64,000 bases of DNA from Sphingomonas sp. HMP9 (lineage in GTDB: Bacteria > Pseudomonadota > Alphaproteobacteria > Sphingomonadales > Sphingomonadaceae), in assembly GCF_013374115.1 (NCBI RefSeq), contig NZ_AP022673.1, positions 3,684,501 to 3,748,500 on the forward strand, given 5' to 3'. A program made the translations under genes and the position numbers. This document shows positions 6,925 to 14,774 of the stretch, in pieces (the stretch's first letter is position 1; each line of letters opens with the position of its first letter). The notes beneath the pieces were generated by a model. The model did not search any database and was not told the origin of the DNA. It saw only the letters and a list, made by a program, of their open reading frames with translations.

Positions 6925-9861
6925 ATGGGCTACGAAGGCCAGGATTTCAGCGATATCGCAGCCGGCGTCAGCCCGGCGTTCGTGGAGACGCTCTATGCGA
7001 AGTTCGCGAGCGACCCGTCCTCGGTCGAGGCCGGGTGGCGTGAGTTCTTCGAGGGTCTCGAAGGCTCTGCACAGGGCCCGAGCTGGGAAAGCGCGCGCTG
7101 GCCGCTGACCACCACCGACGACCTGACCTCGGCACTCGATCCGACCCAGATGGAGCCTGCGCCCAAGCCCGCGAAAGGCGGCAAGCCCGCTCCCGCCGCG
7201 GCAGCCCCCGCCGCGCCCTCCAAGGAAGACATCGCCAAGGCCGCTGCCGACGCGATCCGCGCGCAGCTGCTCGTCCGCACCTACCGCGTCCGTGGCCATC
7301 TCGCCGCCAATCTCGATCCTCTCGGCCTGTCCAAGCGCGAGATGCCCGAGGATCTGAAGACCGAATATCACGGCTTCTCCGACTCCGATATCGACCGCAA
7401 GGTGTACCTCGGCGGCACGATGGGGTTCGAATGGGTTTCGATCCGCGAGCTCGTCGACACGTTGCGCAAGAATTATTGCGGCAATGTCGGCCTCGAATAC
7501 ATGCACATCGTCGATGTCGAGGAGCGCCGCTTCCTCCAGGAGCGCATGGAGGGCCAGGACAAGGCGATCGAATTCTCCACCGACGGCAAGAAGGCGATCC
7601 TCACCAAGGTGATCCAGGCCGAGCAGTGGGAGAAGTTCCTCGGCAAGAAGTATGTCGGCACGAAGAGGTTTGGCCTCGACGGCGGTGAATCGATGATCCC
7701 CGCGCTCGAGAGCGTGATCAAATACGGCGGCCAGATGGGCGTGCGCGAGCTCGTCATCGGCATGGCGCATCGCGGTCGCTTGAACGTGCTCGCCAACGTG
7801 ATGGCCAAGCCCTTGCGCGTGATCTTCCACGAATTCGCGGGCGGCTCGGCCAACCCCGACGACATCGGCGGGTCGGGCGACGTGAAATATCACCTCGGCA
7901 CCAGCACCGATCGTGAGTTCGACGGCCACAAGGTCCACATGAGCCTCGTCGCCAACCCGTCGCATCTCGAGGCCGCCGATCCGGTCGTGCTCGGCAAGAC
8001 CCGCGCGATCCAGACCATCGCCGGCGATCTCAAGGACCATGTCGCCTCGCTCCCCGTGCTGATCCACGGCGATGCGGCGTTCGCAGGGCAGGGGATCGTC
8101 TGGGAGTGCCTCGGCTTCTCCGGCATCCGCGGCTACAACACCGGCGGCTGCGTCCACTTCATCATCAACAACCAGGTCGGCTTCACGACCTCGCCGCAGT
8201 TCGCGCGCTCGTCGCCCTACCCGTCGGACGTCGCCAAGGGCGTCCAGGCGCCGGTCTTCCACGTCAACGGCGACGATCCCGAGGCGGTCACCTTCGCGAC
8301 CAAGATGGCGATGGAATTCCGCCAGAAATTCCACCGCGACATCGTCATCGACATGTGGTGCTATCGCCGCTTCGGCCACAACGAGGGCGACGAGCCGTCC
8401 TTCACGCAGCCGCTGATGTACGACATCATCCGCAAGCACCCCGGCGTCTCGTCGGTGTATGGCGATCGCCTGATCAAGGAAGGCGTGATCGATCAGCCCT
8501 GGATCGACGAGAATGTGAAGGAGTTCACGCTCCGTCTCGAAGGCGAGTTCGAGGCCGGCGCATCGTACAAGCCGAACAAGGCCGACTGGTTCGGCGGTCG
8601 CTGGAAGGGGCTCAGCGCACCGACCGACGGCGGCTCGGCGCGGCGCAACGTCGAGACGGGTCTGACGACGAAGCTGTTCGACTCGCTCGGCCGCACGCTG
8701 ACCACGGTCCCGGACAGCGTGAAGATCCACAAGACGCTCGCGCGCGTGATCGATGCCAAGCGCGAGATGTTCAAGTCGGGCAAGAATTTCGACTGGGCGA
8801 CCGGCGAAGCGCTCGCGTTCGGCGGCCTGCTCTCGGAAGGATACGGCGTCCGCCTCTCGGGGCAGGATTCGGGCCGCGGCACTTTCTCGCAGCGTCATGC
8901 CGTCTGGGTCGACCAGACCGACGAGCATAAGTACGTGCCGCTCCAGGAAATCGAGCACGGCAATTTCGAGGTGCTCGACAGCCCGCTGTCCGAGTACGGC
9001 GTGCTCGGCTTCGAATATGGCTATGCGCTCGCCGACCCGAAGACTCTGGTCCTCTGGGAGGCGCAGTTCGGCGATTTCGTCAACGGCGCGCAGATCATGA
9101 TCGATCAGTTCATCACGTCGGGCGAGTCGAAGTGGCTCCGCGCCAACGGCCTCGTGATGCTGCTCCCGCACGGCTATGAAGGGCAGGGGCCTGAGCATAG
9201 CTCGGCACGTCCCGAGCGCTTCCTCCAGTCGTGCGCCGACGACAATATCCAGGTCGCGAACTGCACCAGCCCGGCGAACTATTTCCACCTGCTCCGCCGG
9301 CAGATGCATCGCAACTTCCGCAAGCCCCTGATCGTGATGACGCCCAAGTCGTTGCTGCGCCACAAGCTCGCGGTGTCGAGCGCCGAGGATTTCCAGGCCG
9401 ACAGCCACTTCCGCCGTCTCCTGTCGGATACCAATCCGGCCGCCGATATCGATACGAAGCGGCTCGTGCTCTGCACCGGGAAGGTCGCGTACGACCTGAT
9501 CGAGGCGCGCGATGCGCACGGCGACACCGACACGCAGATCGTCCGCGTCGAACAGCTTTATCCCTTCCCCGGCGATCCGATCGCCGAGCGCGTCGCCAAG
9601 ATGCCGAACCTGGAAGAGATCGTCTGGGCGCAGGAAGAGCCGAAGAACAACGGCTATTGGTTCTTCGTCGAGCCGCTGATCGAGGAGGCGCTGGCGACGG
9701 TCGACTCCAAGGTGAAGCGCGCGCGCTACGCCGGGCGGTCCGCCTCGGCCTCGCCCGCGACCGGCCTGATGAAGCGTCACCAGGCCGAGCAGGGCGCACT
9801 CGTCGCCGATGCGCTCGGCCACAGCGTCCGCGACGAAATCCGCCGCACCCGCGCGAATTGA
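6925..9861 (+). CDS. sucA: 2-oxoglutarate dehydrogenase E1 component
   Basis: A 978-residue thiamine diphosphate-dependent E1 that decarboxylates 2-oxoglutarate and passes succinyl groups to SucB. The N-terminal E2-contact segment (SPAFVETLYAKFASDP...GWREFFEGL) is followed by an Ala/Pro-rich linker. The catalytic core has ELVIGMAHRGRLNVLANV, the TPP/Mg region IHGDAAFAGQGIVWE with IINNQVGFTTSP, and the transketolase-like half ending LLPHGYEGQGPEHSSARPER. The start MGYEGQDFS is preferred over one 33 bases upstream that falls inside the family E repeat. Cotranscribed with sucB and lpdA by position. Confidence 0.97.
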   Translation: MGYEGQDFSDIAAGVSPAFVETLYAKFASDPSSVEAGWREFFEGLEGSAQGPSWESARWPLTTTDDLTSALDPTQMEPAPKPAKGGKPAPAAAAPAAPSKEDIAKAAADAIRAQLLVRTYRVRGHLAANLDPLGLSKREMPEDLKTEYHGFSDSDIDRKVYLGGTMGFEWVSIRELVDTLRKNYCGNVGLEYMHIVDVEERRFLQERMEGQDKAIEFSTDGKKAILTKVIQAEQWEKFLGKKYVGTKRFGLDGGESMIPALESVIKYGGQMGVRELVIGMAHRGRLNVLANVMAKPLRVIFHEFAGGSANPDDIGGSGDVKYHLGTSTDREFDGHKVHMSLVANPSHLEAADPVVLGKTRAIQTIAGDLKDHVASLPVLIHGDAAFAGQGIVWECLGFSGIRGYNTGGCVHFIINNQVGFTTSPQFARSSPYPSDVAKGVQAPVFHVNGDDPEAVTFATKMAMEFRQKFHRDIVIDMWCYRRFGHNEGDEPSFTQPLMYDIIRKHPGVSSVYGDRLIKEGVIDQPWIDENVKEFTLRLEGEFEAGASYKPNKADWFGGRWKGLSAPTDGGSARRNVETGLTTKLFDSLGRTLTTVPDSVKIHKTLARVIDAKREMFKSGKNFDWATGEALAFGGLLSEGYGVRLSGQDSGRGTFSQRHAVWVDQTDEHKYVPLQEIEHGNFEVLDSPLSEYGVLGFEYGYALADPKTLVLWEAQFGDFVNGAQIMIDQFITSGESKWLRANGLVMLLPHGYEGQGPEHSSARPERFLQSCADDNIQVANCTSPANYFHLLRRQMHRNFRKPLIVMTPKSLLRHKLAVSSAEDFQADSHFRRLLSDTNPAADIDTKRLVLCTGKVAYDLIEARDAHGDTDTQIVRVEQLYPFPGDPIAERVAKMPNLEEIVWAQEEPKNNGYWFFVEPLIEEALATVDSKVKRARYAGRSASASPATGLMKRHQAEQGALVADALGHSVRDEIRRTRAN

Positions 9862-9870
9862 ACCTTTTCT

Positions 9871-10011
9871 ACCACCCCGGCGGAGGGGCACCCATCAAAG
9901 TAATACTTTGATGGGACCCACGCCGGGGCCCAGTTGGGATGGTAGATGTAATTGAGCGAAACGCCGGCCAATCAGCGTTTCGTAACTGGACCCCGGCCTA
10001 CGCCGGGGTGG
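9871..10011. repeat. Family A palindrome with nested 25-bp hairpin
   Basis: Outer arms ACCACCCCGGCG and CGCCGGGGTGG bracket the element between sucA and sucB. The left arm is interrupted after CCGGCGGAGGGGCA by CCCATCAAAGTAATACTTTGATGGG (9891-9915), itself a perfect 12-bp inverted repeat about one base, before the family sequence resumes at CGCCGGGGCCCAGTTGGG. A further small stem (CGAAACGC with GCGTTTCG) lies in the centre. The element ends 13 bases before sucB. Confidence 0.85.
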
Positions 10012-10024
10012 AGGAACCGAGAAA

Positions 10025-11272
10025 ATGGCAACCGAAGTCACCGTCCCCGTCCTGGGTGAATCGATCACCGAAGCCACCCTCGGCGAGTGGCTGAAGCAGC
10101 CCGGCGAGCCCGTCGCGGTCGACGAGCCGATCGCCAGCCTCGAAACCGACAAGGTCTCGGTCGAGGTCCCGTCGCCGGTCGCCGGTGTCATGGGCCAGCA
10201 CGCGGTCGCGGTCGGCGACACCGTCCAGGTCGGCGCGATGCTCGCCACGATCGACGCCGGTGACGGCTCGGCAGCCGCTCCCGCCAAGGCCCCCGAGCCC
10301 GCCGCGACGGCAACGCCCGCCGCACCCGCCAAGGACGAGTCCGGCGCAGGCTATGGCGACCAGCCCGGCGCAGGCACCAGCGACTCCCCCGCCGCGCTCT
10401 CGCCGTCGGTTCGCCGCGCGGTGCTCGAGCACGGCGTCGACCCGGCGACCGTCAAGGGCACCGGCCGCGACGGTCGCATCACCAAGGAAGACGTGACCGC
10501 CGCCGCCTCAAGCAAGCCCGCTCCCGCAGTGGCACCTGCGCCTGCACCGGCCGCCGCGCCGGCCGCCTCAGGCCGCGGCGAAGAGCGCGTCCGCATGACG
10601 CGCTTGCGCCAGACGATCGCCAAGCGCCTCAAGGAAGCGCAGAACACCGCCGCGATGCTCACGACGTTCAACGACGTCGACATGACCGCGGTGATCGCGG
10701 CGCGCGCCAAGTACAAGGACCTGTTCGAGAAGAAGCACGGTGTCCGCCTGGGCTTCATGGGCTTCTTCGTGAAGGCCGCCACCATGGCGCTGCGCGATAT
10801 CCCGTCGGTCAACGCGTCGATCGACGGCGACGACATCGTCTATCACGATTACGCCGACATCTCGGTCGCGGTCTCGTCGCCGGGCGGCCTCGTCGTCCCC
10901 GTGATCCGCGATGCCGACCAGATGTCGGTCGCGACGATCGAGAAGACGATCGGCGACTTCGGCAAGCGCGCCAAGGAAGGCGCGCTCAAGATGGACGAGA
11001 TGAAGGGCGGCACGTTCACCATCTCGAACGGCGGCGTGTTCGGCTCGCTGATGTCGACCCCGATCATCAACCCGCCACAGTCGGCGGTCCTCGGCCTCCA
11101 CCGCATCGAGGAGCGCCCGGTCGTCGTGAACGGCGAGATCGTCATCCGCCCGATGATGTACCTCGCGCTCAGCTACGACCACCGCCTGATCGACGGCCGC
11201 GAAGCCGTGACGTTCCTCGTCGCGCTCAAGAACGCGATCGAAGACCCGACCCGTATCCTGATCGACCTCTGA
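10025..11272 (+). CDS. sucB: 2-oxoglutarate dehydrogenase E2, dihydrolipoyl succinyltransferase
   Basis: A 415-residue E2. The N-terminal lipoyl domain has its lipoylated Lys in [12 protein letters not shown] (about residue 43), followed by an Ala/Pro linker, the peripheral subunit-binding domain [16 protein letters not shown] with [13 protein letters not shown], a second Ala/Pro linker, and the catalytic domain ending with [18 protein letters not shown], which holds the active-site His and Asp. A single lipoyl domain is normal. Start [13 protein letters not shown] with GTGGAGGAACCGAG upstream, where the end of the family A palindrome contributes the ribosome binding sequence. Confidence 0.97.
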   Translation: MATEVTVPVLGESITEATLGEWLKQPGEPVAVDEPIASLETDKVSVEVPSPVAGVMGQHAVAVGDTVQVGAMLATIDAGDGSAAAPAKAPEPAATATPAAPAKDESGAGYGDQPGAGTSDSPAALSPSVRRAVLEHGVDPATVKGTGRDGRITKEDVTAAASSKPAPAVAPAPAPAAAPAASGRGEERVRMTRLRQTIAKRLKEAQNTAAMLTTFNDVDMTAVIAARAKYKDLFEKKHGVRLGFMGFFVKAATMALRDIPSVNASIDGDDIVYHDYADISVAVSSPGGLVVPVIRDADQMSVATIEKTIGDFGKRAKEGALKMDEMKGGTFTISNGGVFGSLMSTPIINPPQSAVLGLHRIEERPVVVNGEIVIRPMMYLALSYDHRLIDGREAVTFLVALKNAIEDPTRILIDL

Positions 11273-11288
11273 CCCACCGGAGCGCCTC

Positions 11289-11735
11289 GTTCTCCTGCGA
11301 AAGCAGGAGCCCAGGGTCACAAGCACCGCGCTCCGTGACCCTGGATTCCTGCGTACGCAGGAAAACATGAGGCCTGGTTTCGTCTACCTGATGGCGAGCA
11401 GCCGCAACGGAACGCTCTATCTCGGCGTCACCAGCGACCTGCTCGCCCGAGCCTACCAACACCGCAACCGCCTGATAGACGGCTTCTCCAAGGAGCATGG
11501 TTGCGCCCTCCTTGTGTGGTTCGAAGCCAGTGACGACATACAGTCTGCACGACAGCGCAAGCCGCAGATGAAGAAATGGAAGCGGGCCTGGAAGATCGAC
11601 CTGATCGAACAGACCAACCCGCACTGGAAGGAATTGTACGAGACGCTCGTCTAACCCGTTCTCCTGCGAACGCAGGAGTCCAGGGCCACGAACGGCGCCT
11701 CCCGTAACCCTGGGCTCCTGCGTTCGCAGGAGAAC
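11289..11735 (+). mobile_element. GIY-YIG gene bracketed by two family B palindromes
   Basis: Two complete family B palindromes flank one gene. The left (11289-11366) has arms TTCTCCTGCGAAAGCAGGAG and TTCCTGCGTACGCAGGAAAA; the right (11659-11735) has TTCTCCTGCGAACGCAGGAG and CTCCTGCGTTCGCAGGAGAA. The start codon of the nuclease directly abuts the left palindrome and the stop lies 5 bases from the right one. Unlike the copy at 5529-5908, the cargo lies between two whole elements rather than inside one. Confidence 0.55.
11367..11654 (+). CDS. GIY-YIG nuclease family protein, copy 2, probably inactive
   Basis: A 95-residue GIY-YIG domain protein related to the one at 5573-5869: FVYLMASSRNGTLYLGVTSD, LLARAYQHR, then QSARQRKPQMKKWKRAWK and TNPHWKELY. 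At the position where copy 1 and most relatives have the metal-binding Glu (ARQRE), this copy has AAG for Lys (ARQRK), followed by Pro. Loss of that Glu would be expected to abolish cleavage while leaving DNA binding possible. The left palindrome supplies the ribosome site (GCAGGAAAAC then ATG). Confidence 0.8.
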   Translation: MRPGFVYLMASSRNGTLYLGVTSDLLARAYQHRNRLIDGFSKEHGCALLVWFEASDDIQSARQRKPQMKKWKRAWKIDLIEQTNPHWKELYETLV

Positions 11736-11749
11736 GACGGAGATGAAGA

Positions 11750-13144
11750 ATGGCTGACTACGACTATGACGTCCTCGTGATCGGTGCGGGCCCCGGCGGT
11801 TACGTCGCGGCGATCCGCGCCGCGCAGCTCGGCCTGCGCACCGCTTGCGCCGAGTCCCGCGAGACGCTTGGCGGCACCTGCCTCAACGTAGGCTGCATCC
11901 CGTCCAAGGCGCTGCTGCATTCGTCCGAGCTGTACGAAGAGGCCAAGGGCGGTCACATGACCAAGTTCGGCGTCGAGTTCACCGGCGTCACGCTGAACCT
12001 CGACCAGATGCACGCCGAGAAGGCCAAGGCCGTCAAGGAACTGACCGGCGGCGTCGAATTCCTGTTCAAGAAGAACAAGGTCACCTGGCTCAAGGGCAAG
12101 GCCGCGTTCCGGGACGCGCACACCGTCGACGTGAACGGCCAGACGGTCACCGCGAGGAACATCGTCATCGCCACCGGCTCCAGCGTCATGCCGCTCCCCG
12201 GCGTCACGGTCGACCAGAAGACCGTCGTCGACAGCACCGGCGCGCTCGAAATCCCCAAGGTCCCCGAGCACATGGTCGTCATCGGCGGCGGCGTGATCGG
12301 CCTCGAACTGGGCAGCGTCTGGCGTCGTCTCGGCGCCAAGGTCACGGTCGTCGAATTCGTCGACCAGATCCTCCCCGGCTTCGACGGCGAAGTACGCCGC
12401 GAGAGCGCCAAGCTCTTCAAGAAGCAGGGCATGGAGCTCAAGCTCTCGACCAAGGTCACCGGCGTGACCGTCGACAACGGCGTCGCGACCGTCACCGTCG
12501 AGCCCGCCGCCGGTGGCGCGTCCGAGACGATGACCGCCGACGCGGTGCTCGTCTCGATCGGGCGGAAAGCGAACGTCGACGGCCTCAACCTGGAGGCGAT
12601 CGGCCTCGACCTCAACAAGCGCGGCCAGATCGAAACCGATCACAGCTTCCGTACCAAGGTCGATGGCGTCTGGGCGATCGGCGACTGCGTCCCCGGCCTG
12701 ATGCTCGCGCACAAGGCGGAGGACGAGGGCGTCGCGGTGGCGGAAAACATCGCCGGCCAGACCGGGATTATCAACGAGGACGTCATTCCCAGCGTCGTCT
12801 ACACGATGCCCGAGATCGCCGGCGTCGGCCTCACCGAGGAAGCCGCCAAGGATCTGACCGAGATCAAGGTCGGCAAGTTCCCGTTCGCCGCGAACAGCCG
12901 CGCCAAGACCAACCGCGACACCGACGGCTTTGTGAAGATTATCGCCGACGCCAAGACCGACCGCGTCCTCGGCGTCTGGATCGTCTCGAGCCTCGCGGGC
13001 ACGTTGATCGCCGAAGCCGCCATCGCGATGGAATTCGGCGCGACCAGCGAAGACATCGCCTATACCTGCCACGCGCATCCCACGCATGCCGAGGCGATGA
13101 AAGAGGCGGCGATGGCGGTTCAGGGCAAGCCGATCCATATCTAG
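11750..13144 (+). CDS. lpdA: Dihydrolipoyl dehydrogenase (E3)
   Basis: A 464-residue flavoprotein disulfide reductase that reoxidises the lipoyl group of SucB with NAD. The FAD motif is VLVIGAGPGGYVAAIRAAQL near residue 8, the redox-active disulfide lies in GGTCLNVGCIPSKALLHSSE, and the NAD motif is MVVIGGGVIGLELGSVWRRL. The second FAD segment VWAIGDCVPGLMLAHKAEDE and the C-terminal acid-base His in CHAHPTHAEAM are present. Last gene of the series; a GNRA-loop hairpin follows 15 bases after the stop. Confidence 0.97.
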   Translation: MADYDYDVLVIGAGPGGYVAAIRAAQLGLRTACAESRETLGGTCLNVGCIPSKALLHSSELYEEAKGGHMTKFGVEFTGVTLNLDQMHAEKAKAVKELTGGVEFLFKKNKVTWLKGKAAFRDAHTVDVNGQTVTARNIVIATGSSVMPLPGVTVDQKTVVDSTGALEIPKVPEHMVVIGGGVIGLELGSVWRRLGAKVTVVEFVDQILPGFDGEVRRESAKLFKKQGMELKLSTKVTGVTVDNGVATVTVEPAAGGASETMTADAVLVSIGRKANVDGLNLEAIGLDLNKRGQIETDHSFRTKVDGVWAIGDCVPGLMLAHKAEDEGVAVAENIAGQTGIINEDVIPSVVYTMPEIAGVGLTEEAAKDLTEIKVGKFPFAANSRAKTNRDTDGFVKIIADAKTDRVLGVWIVSSLAGTLIAEAAIAMEFGATSEDIAYTCHAHPTHAEAMKEAAMAVQGKPIHI

Positions 13145-13158
13145 TACGACCGCGCAAA

Positions 13159-13180
13159 GGCCGTAGCGCAAGCTACGGCC
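13159..13180 (+). terminator. Stem-loop after lpdA
   Basis: GGCCGTAGC and GCTACGGCC form a perfect 9-bp stem closed by a GCAA tetraloop, 15 bases after the lpdA stop. There is no U run, so it is either a 3'-end stabilising hairpin or part of a factor-dependent termination region. Confidence 0.5.
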
Positions 13181-13318
13181 GAGCAACCAGCGGTCGGACC
13201 GGTCGGCGCGGCCAAAAGCCGCGTCCGACGACAGGGGCTTTGGCCCTGTCCGGCCCAGCCCGCGACGCCAAGCGTCTGCTGAAGGGCACCACACACCCGC
13301 CCGCACCCCGCGCGTCCT

Positions 13319-13371
13319 GTCCTCCCGCGAAGGCGGGAGCCCAGTCTGGGTCCCCGCCTTCGCGGGGAAAC
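13319..13371. repeat. Family B palindrome (short copy)
   Basis: TCCTCCCGCGAAGGCGGGAG with CCCAG meets CTGGGTCCCCGCCTTCGCGG with almost no centre. It is the last repeat before the AT-richer retron island. Confidence 0.8.
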
Positions 13372-13640
13372 ATGCCGCGGTCGTTTCAAAATGCGGCGTC
13401 ACCGAAACACGATGCGTATCCGCGCTATAGTCCGCCACGAACCGCGCAACTGATAGTCTGCCCGAAGCAGCGGACGTGCCCCGCGGCCTCTTCCCGGAAC
13501 GGCAGGCCATCGATAGTCGGCGATGACACGGCTCGCAGGATGGGCGTCGATCCGTCGAATTCAGCGAGGAAGATTGTCGCTATGAGCGCGATCGCCGGGC
13601 ATTGTTTACCAGGGTTGTGCACGCATCAGTTGGAATCGCC
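13372..13640. other. Spacer before the retron, no supported gene
   Basis: About 270 bases between the last family B repeat and the retron promoter. A 65-codon minus-strand frame (13425-13622, MHNPGKQCPAIALI...) is open, but it has no recognisable domain and no clear ribosome site, so it is not called. Base composition begins to fall toward the island. Confidence 0.5.
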
Positions 13641-13668
13641 TTGACGATAGACTCCACCGTCGTATGGT
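13641..13668 (+). promoter_or_regulatory. Promoter of the retron
   Basis: TTGACG at 13641-13646 and TATGGT at 13663-13668 with a 16-base spacer form a sigma-70-type promoter. The expected transcript start, about 13674, coincides with the beginning of the a1 segment of the retron RNA, which supports both calls. Confidence 0.55.
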
Positions 13669-13671
13669 TCC

Positions 13672-13837
13672 GTACCATTTACGCGTTAAGCCCCTCGTTG
13701 GGGTGTCTGGCGTTTCGCTGGACGTAATTCGATTGCCGAGTTTTATCGGTGCGAAAGAGGGTGATGTCTCATCGCCTTCGGCCGCTACGCTCGATAAGAC
13801 ATCACCCTCTTTCTCACCTTCACAGGTAAATGGCTAC
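13672..13837 (+). ncRNA. Retron msr-msd noncoding RNA
   Basis: The structure matches Ec86-type retron RNA. a1 is GTACCATTTAC (13672-13682) and pairs with a2 GTAAATGGCTAC (13826-13837) with one bulge. After a1 comes TTAAGC, whose G (13690) is the candidate priming guanosine. msr hairpin 1 pairs CCCC (13691-13694) with GGGG (13700-13703). msr hairpin 2 pairs GTCTGGCG with CGCTGGAC around a TTT loop (13705-13723), like the UUU-loop hairpin of Ec86. The msd is a long hairpin: GAAAGAGGGTGATGTCT (13753-13769) pairs perfectly with 13797-13813, extended by ATCG/CGAT after one mismatch. a2 overlaps the effector start codon at 13830. Ends are inferred, not mapped. Confidence 0.85.
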
Positions 13838-14774
13838 TTTCCATCCAGACGACCTGCTGGCGAGCATGAAACCCGAGAGTCTTCGGGTTCATGCTCCTAA
13901 TCAAGTGGTGTTTTTGTGTGGCGGCGCTATCGACAGCGACCTTGTTGCGCCAATAATGTTACGTGACGCCTTTCATCGAGCAGTCGTCGCCCTTGGAGCG
14001 CCGTACAGTATCGTTTTGGCAGAGGCCGCCGAACCCCTTACTACCGATGCTGGCTACAAAGACTTACTAAGCTTCGAGTCTGACATTGCTCAGGTTGTAG
14101 GCTTGGTTCTGCTGTTCGCGGAAAGTGCGGGAAGTCTGGCCGAGTTGGGAGCCTTCGCTGCGCTGGGCACAATTGCACCGAGCCTATTAGCCGTTTTAGA
14201 CGAATACTACTATAATCAAGTCTCGTTTATCAGAAATGGCCCGGTCAAGTATTTAGAACATCGATACGGAGACGAATGGGTACACGTTTTAGATCGTCTC
14301 GAAGTCGGGATCGATGACAATGGCGGCATATCTGGGATCAATAGTGTAAAATTCACTGCTAGCATAATGCCGGCTGTCCAGTCTCGGTTAGACTCGCAAC
14401 CTAAGTGGGCTAAGCTTGACCCTGAAAACAGCGGGCATTCTATATTGCTAATGGTGGGGTTGTGTAGGGAGTTTGGGGCATTAACCCAAACCGAGATAAA
14501 GAAAAACCTGGGAAGGTTTGGTGTCAAGGACATAAGGTTCGAGAACTTCTACTATTGTGCTAACTTATTGGGTTGGCTCGGCAAAGTTCGAAAAGGCAAT
14601 CATATCTTCTATGTTGCGACCGGCGGCAGCAGCGCTGTCGACTACGTCTTAGCTGATAGCGCCCCATTCAGAGAAAAGCTCCGCTGGCGGAACGATATTC
14701 GCGCGTACTGGAAGAGTAACGACTCTCCGCGCTTCAATGCCATCGTACAATTAACACCGATCCCCAAGCTATGA
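13830..14774 (+). CDS. Retron effector: nucleoside deoxyribosyltransferase-like plus winged helix
   Basis: A 314-residue protein of the type paired with Ec86/St85-like (type II-A) retrons. Residues 25-155 form a nucleoside deoxyribosyltransferase-like fold: NQVVFLCGGAIDSD, later VGLVLLFAESAGSLAELGAF, where Glu105 in AELGAF is the likely catalytic acid. Residues 205-285 look like a winged-helix DNA-binding domain (ILLMVGLCREFGALTQTEIK...NHIFYVATGG). Relatives are toxins held inactive by the RT-msDNA complex and released on phage attack, causing NAD or nucleotide depletion. The start codon lies inside a2 of the retron RNA; the stop overlaps the RT start by ATGA. Codons and GC are unlike the flanks, suggesting transfer. 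Confidence 0.88.
   Translation: MATFHPDDLLASMKPESLRVHAPNQVVFLCGGAIDSDLVAPIMLRDAFHRAVVALGAPYSIVLAEAAEPLTTDAGYKDLLSFESDIAQVVGLVLLFAESAGSLAELGAFAALGTIAPSLLAVLDEYYYNQVSFIRNGPVKYLEHRYGDEWVHVLDRLEVGIDDNGGISGINSVKFTASIMPAVQSRLDSQPKWAKLDPENSGHSILLMVGLCREFGALTQTEIKKNLGRFGVKDIRFENFYYCANLLGWLGKVRKGNHIFYVATGGSSAVDYVLADSAPFREKLRWRNDIRAYWKSNDSPRFNAIVQLTPIPKL

Noticed and set aside
6904..9891. A 995-codon open frame on the minus strand opposite sucA
   Set aside because: It mirrors sucA, which has all its family motifs. Long antisense frames are expected in high-GC DNA because the third-position GC bias removes stops. The translation is Arg/Asp/Glu-rich and matches no family.
13425..13622. A possible 65-residue gene upstream of the retron
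   Set aside because: There is no ribosome site, no recognisable family and a weak composition signal. It may be a remnant, but it cannot be supported.
11845..13644. A 599-codon plus-strand frame overlapping lpdA
   Set aside because: It is out of frame with lpdA, is dominated by Arg and Pro, and runs on into the repeat region. It is a composition artefact.
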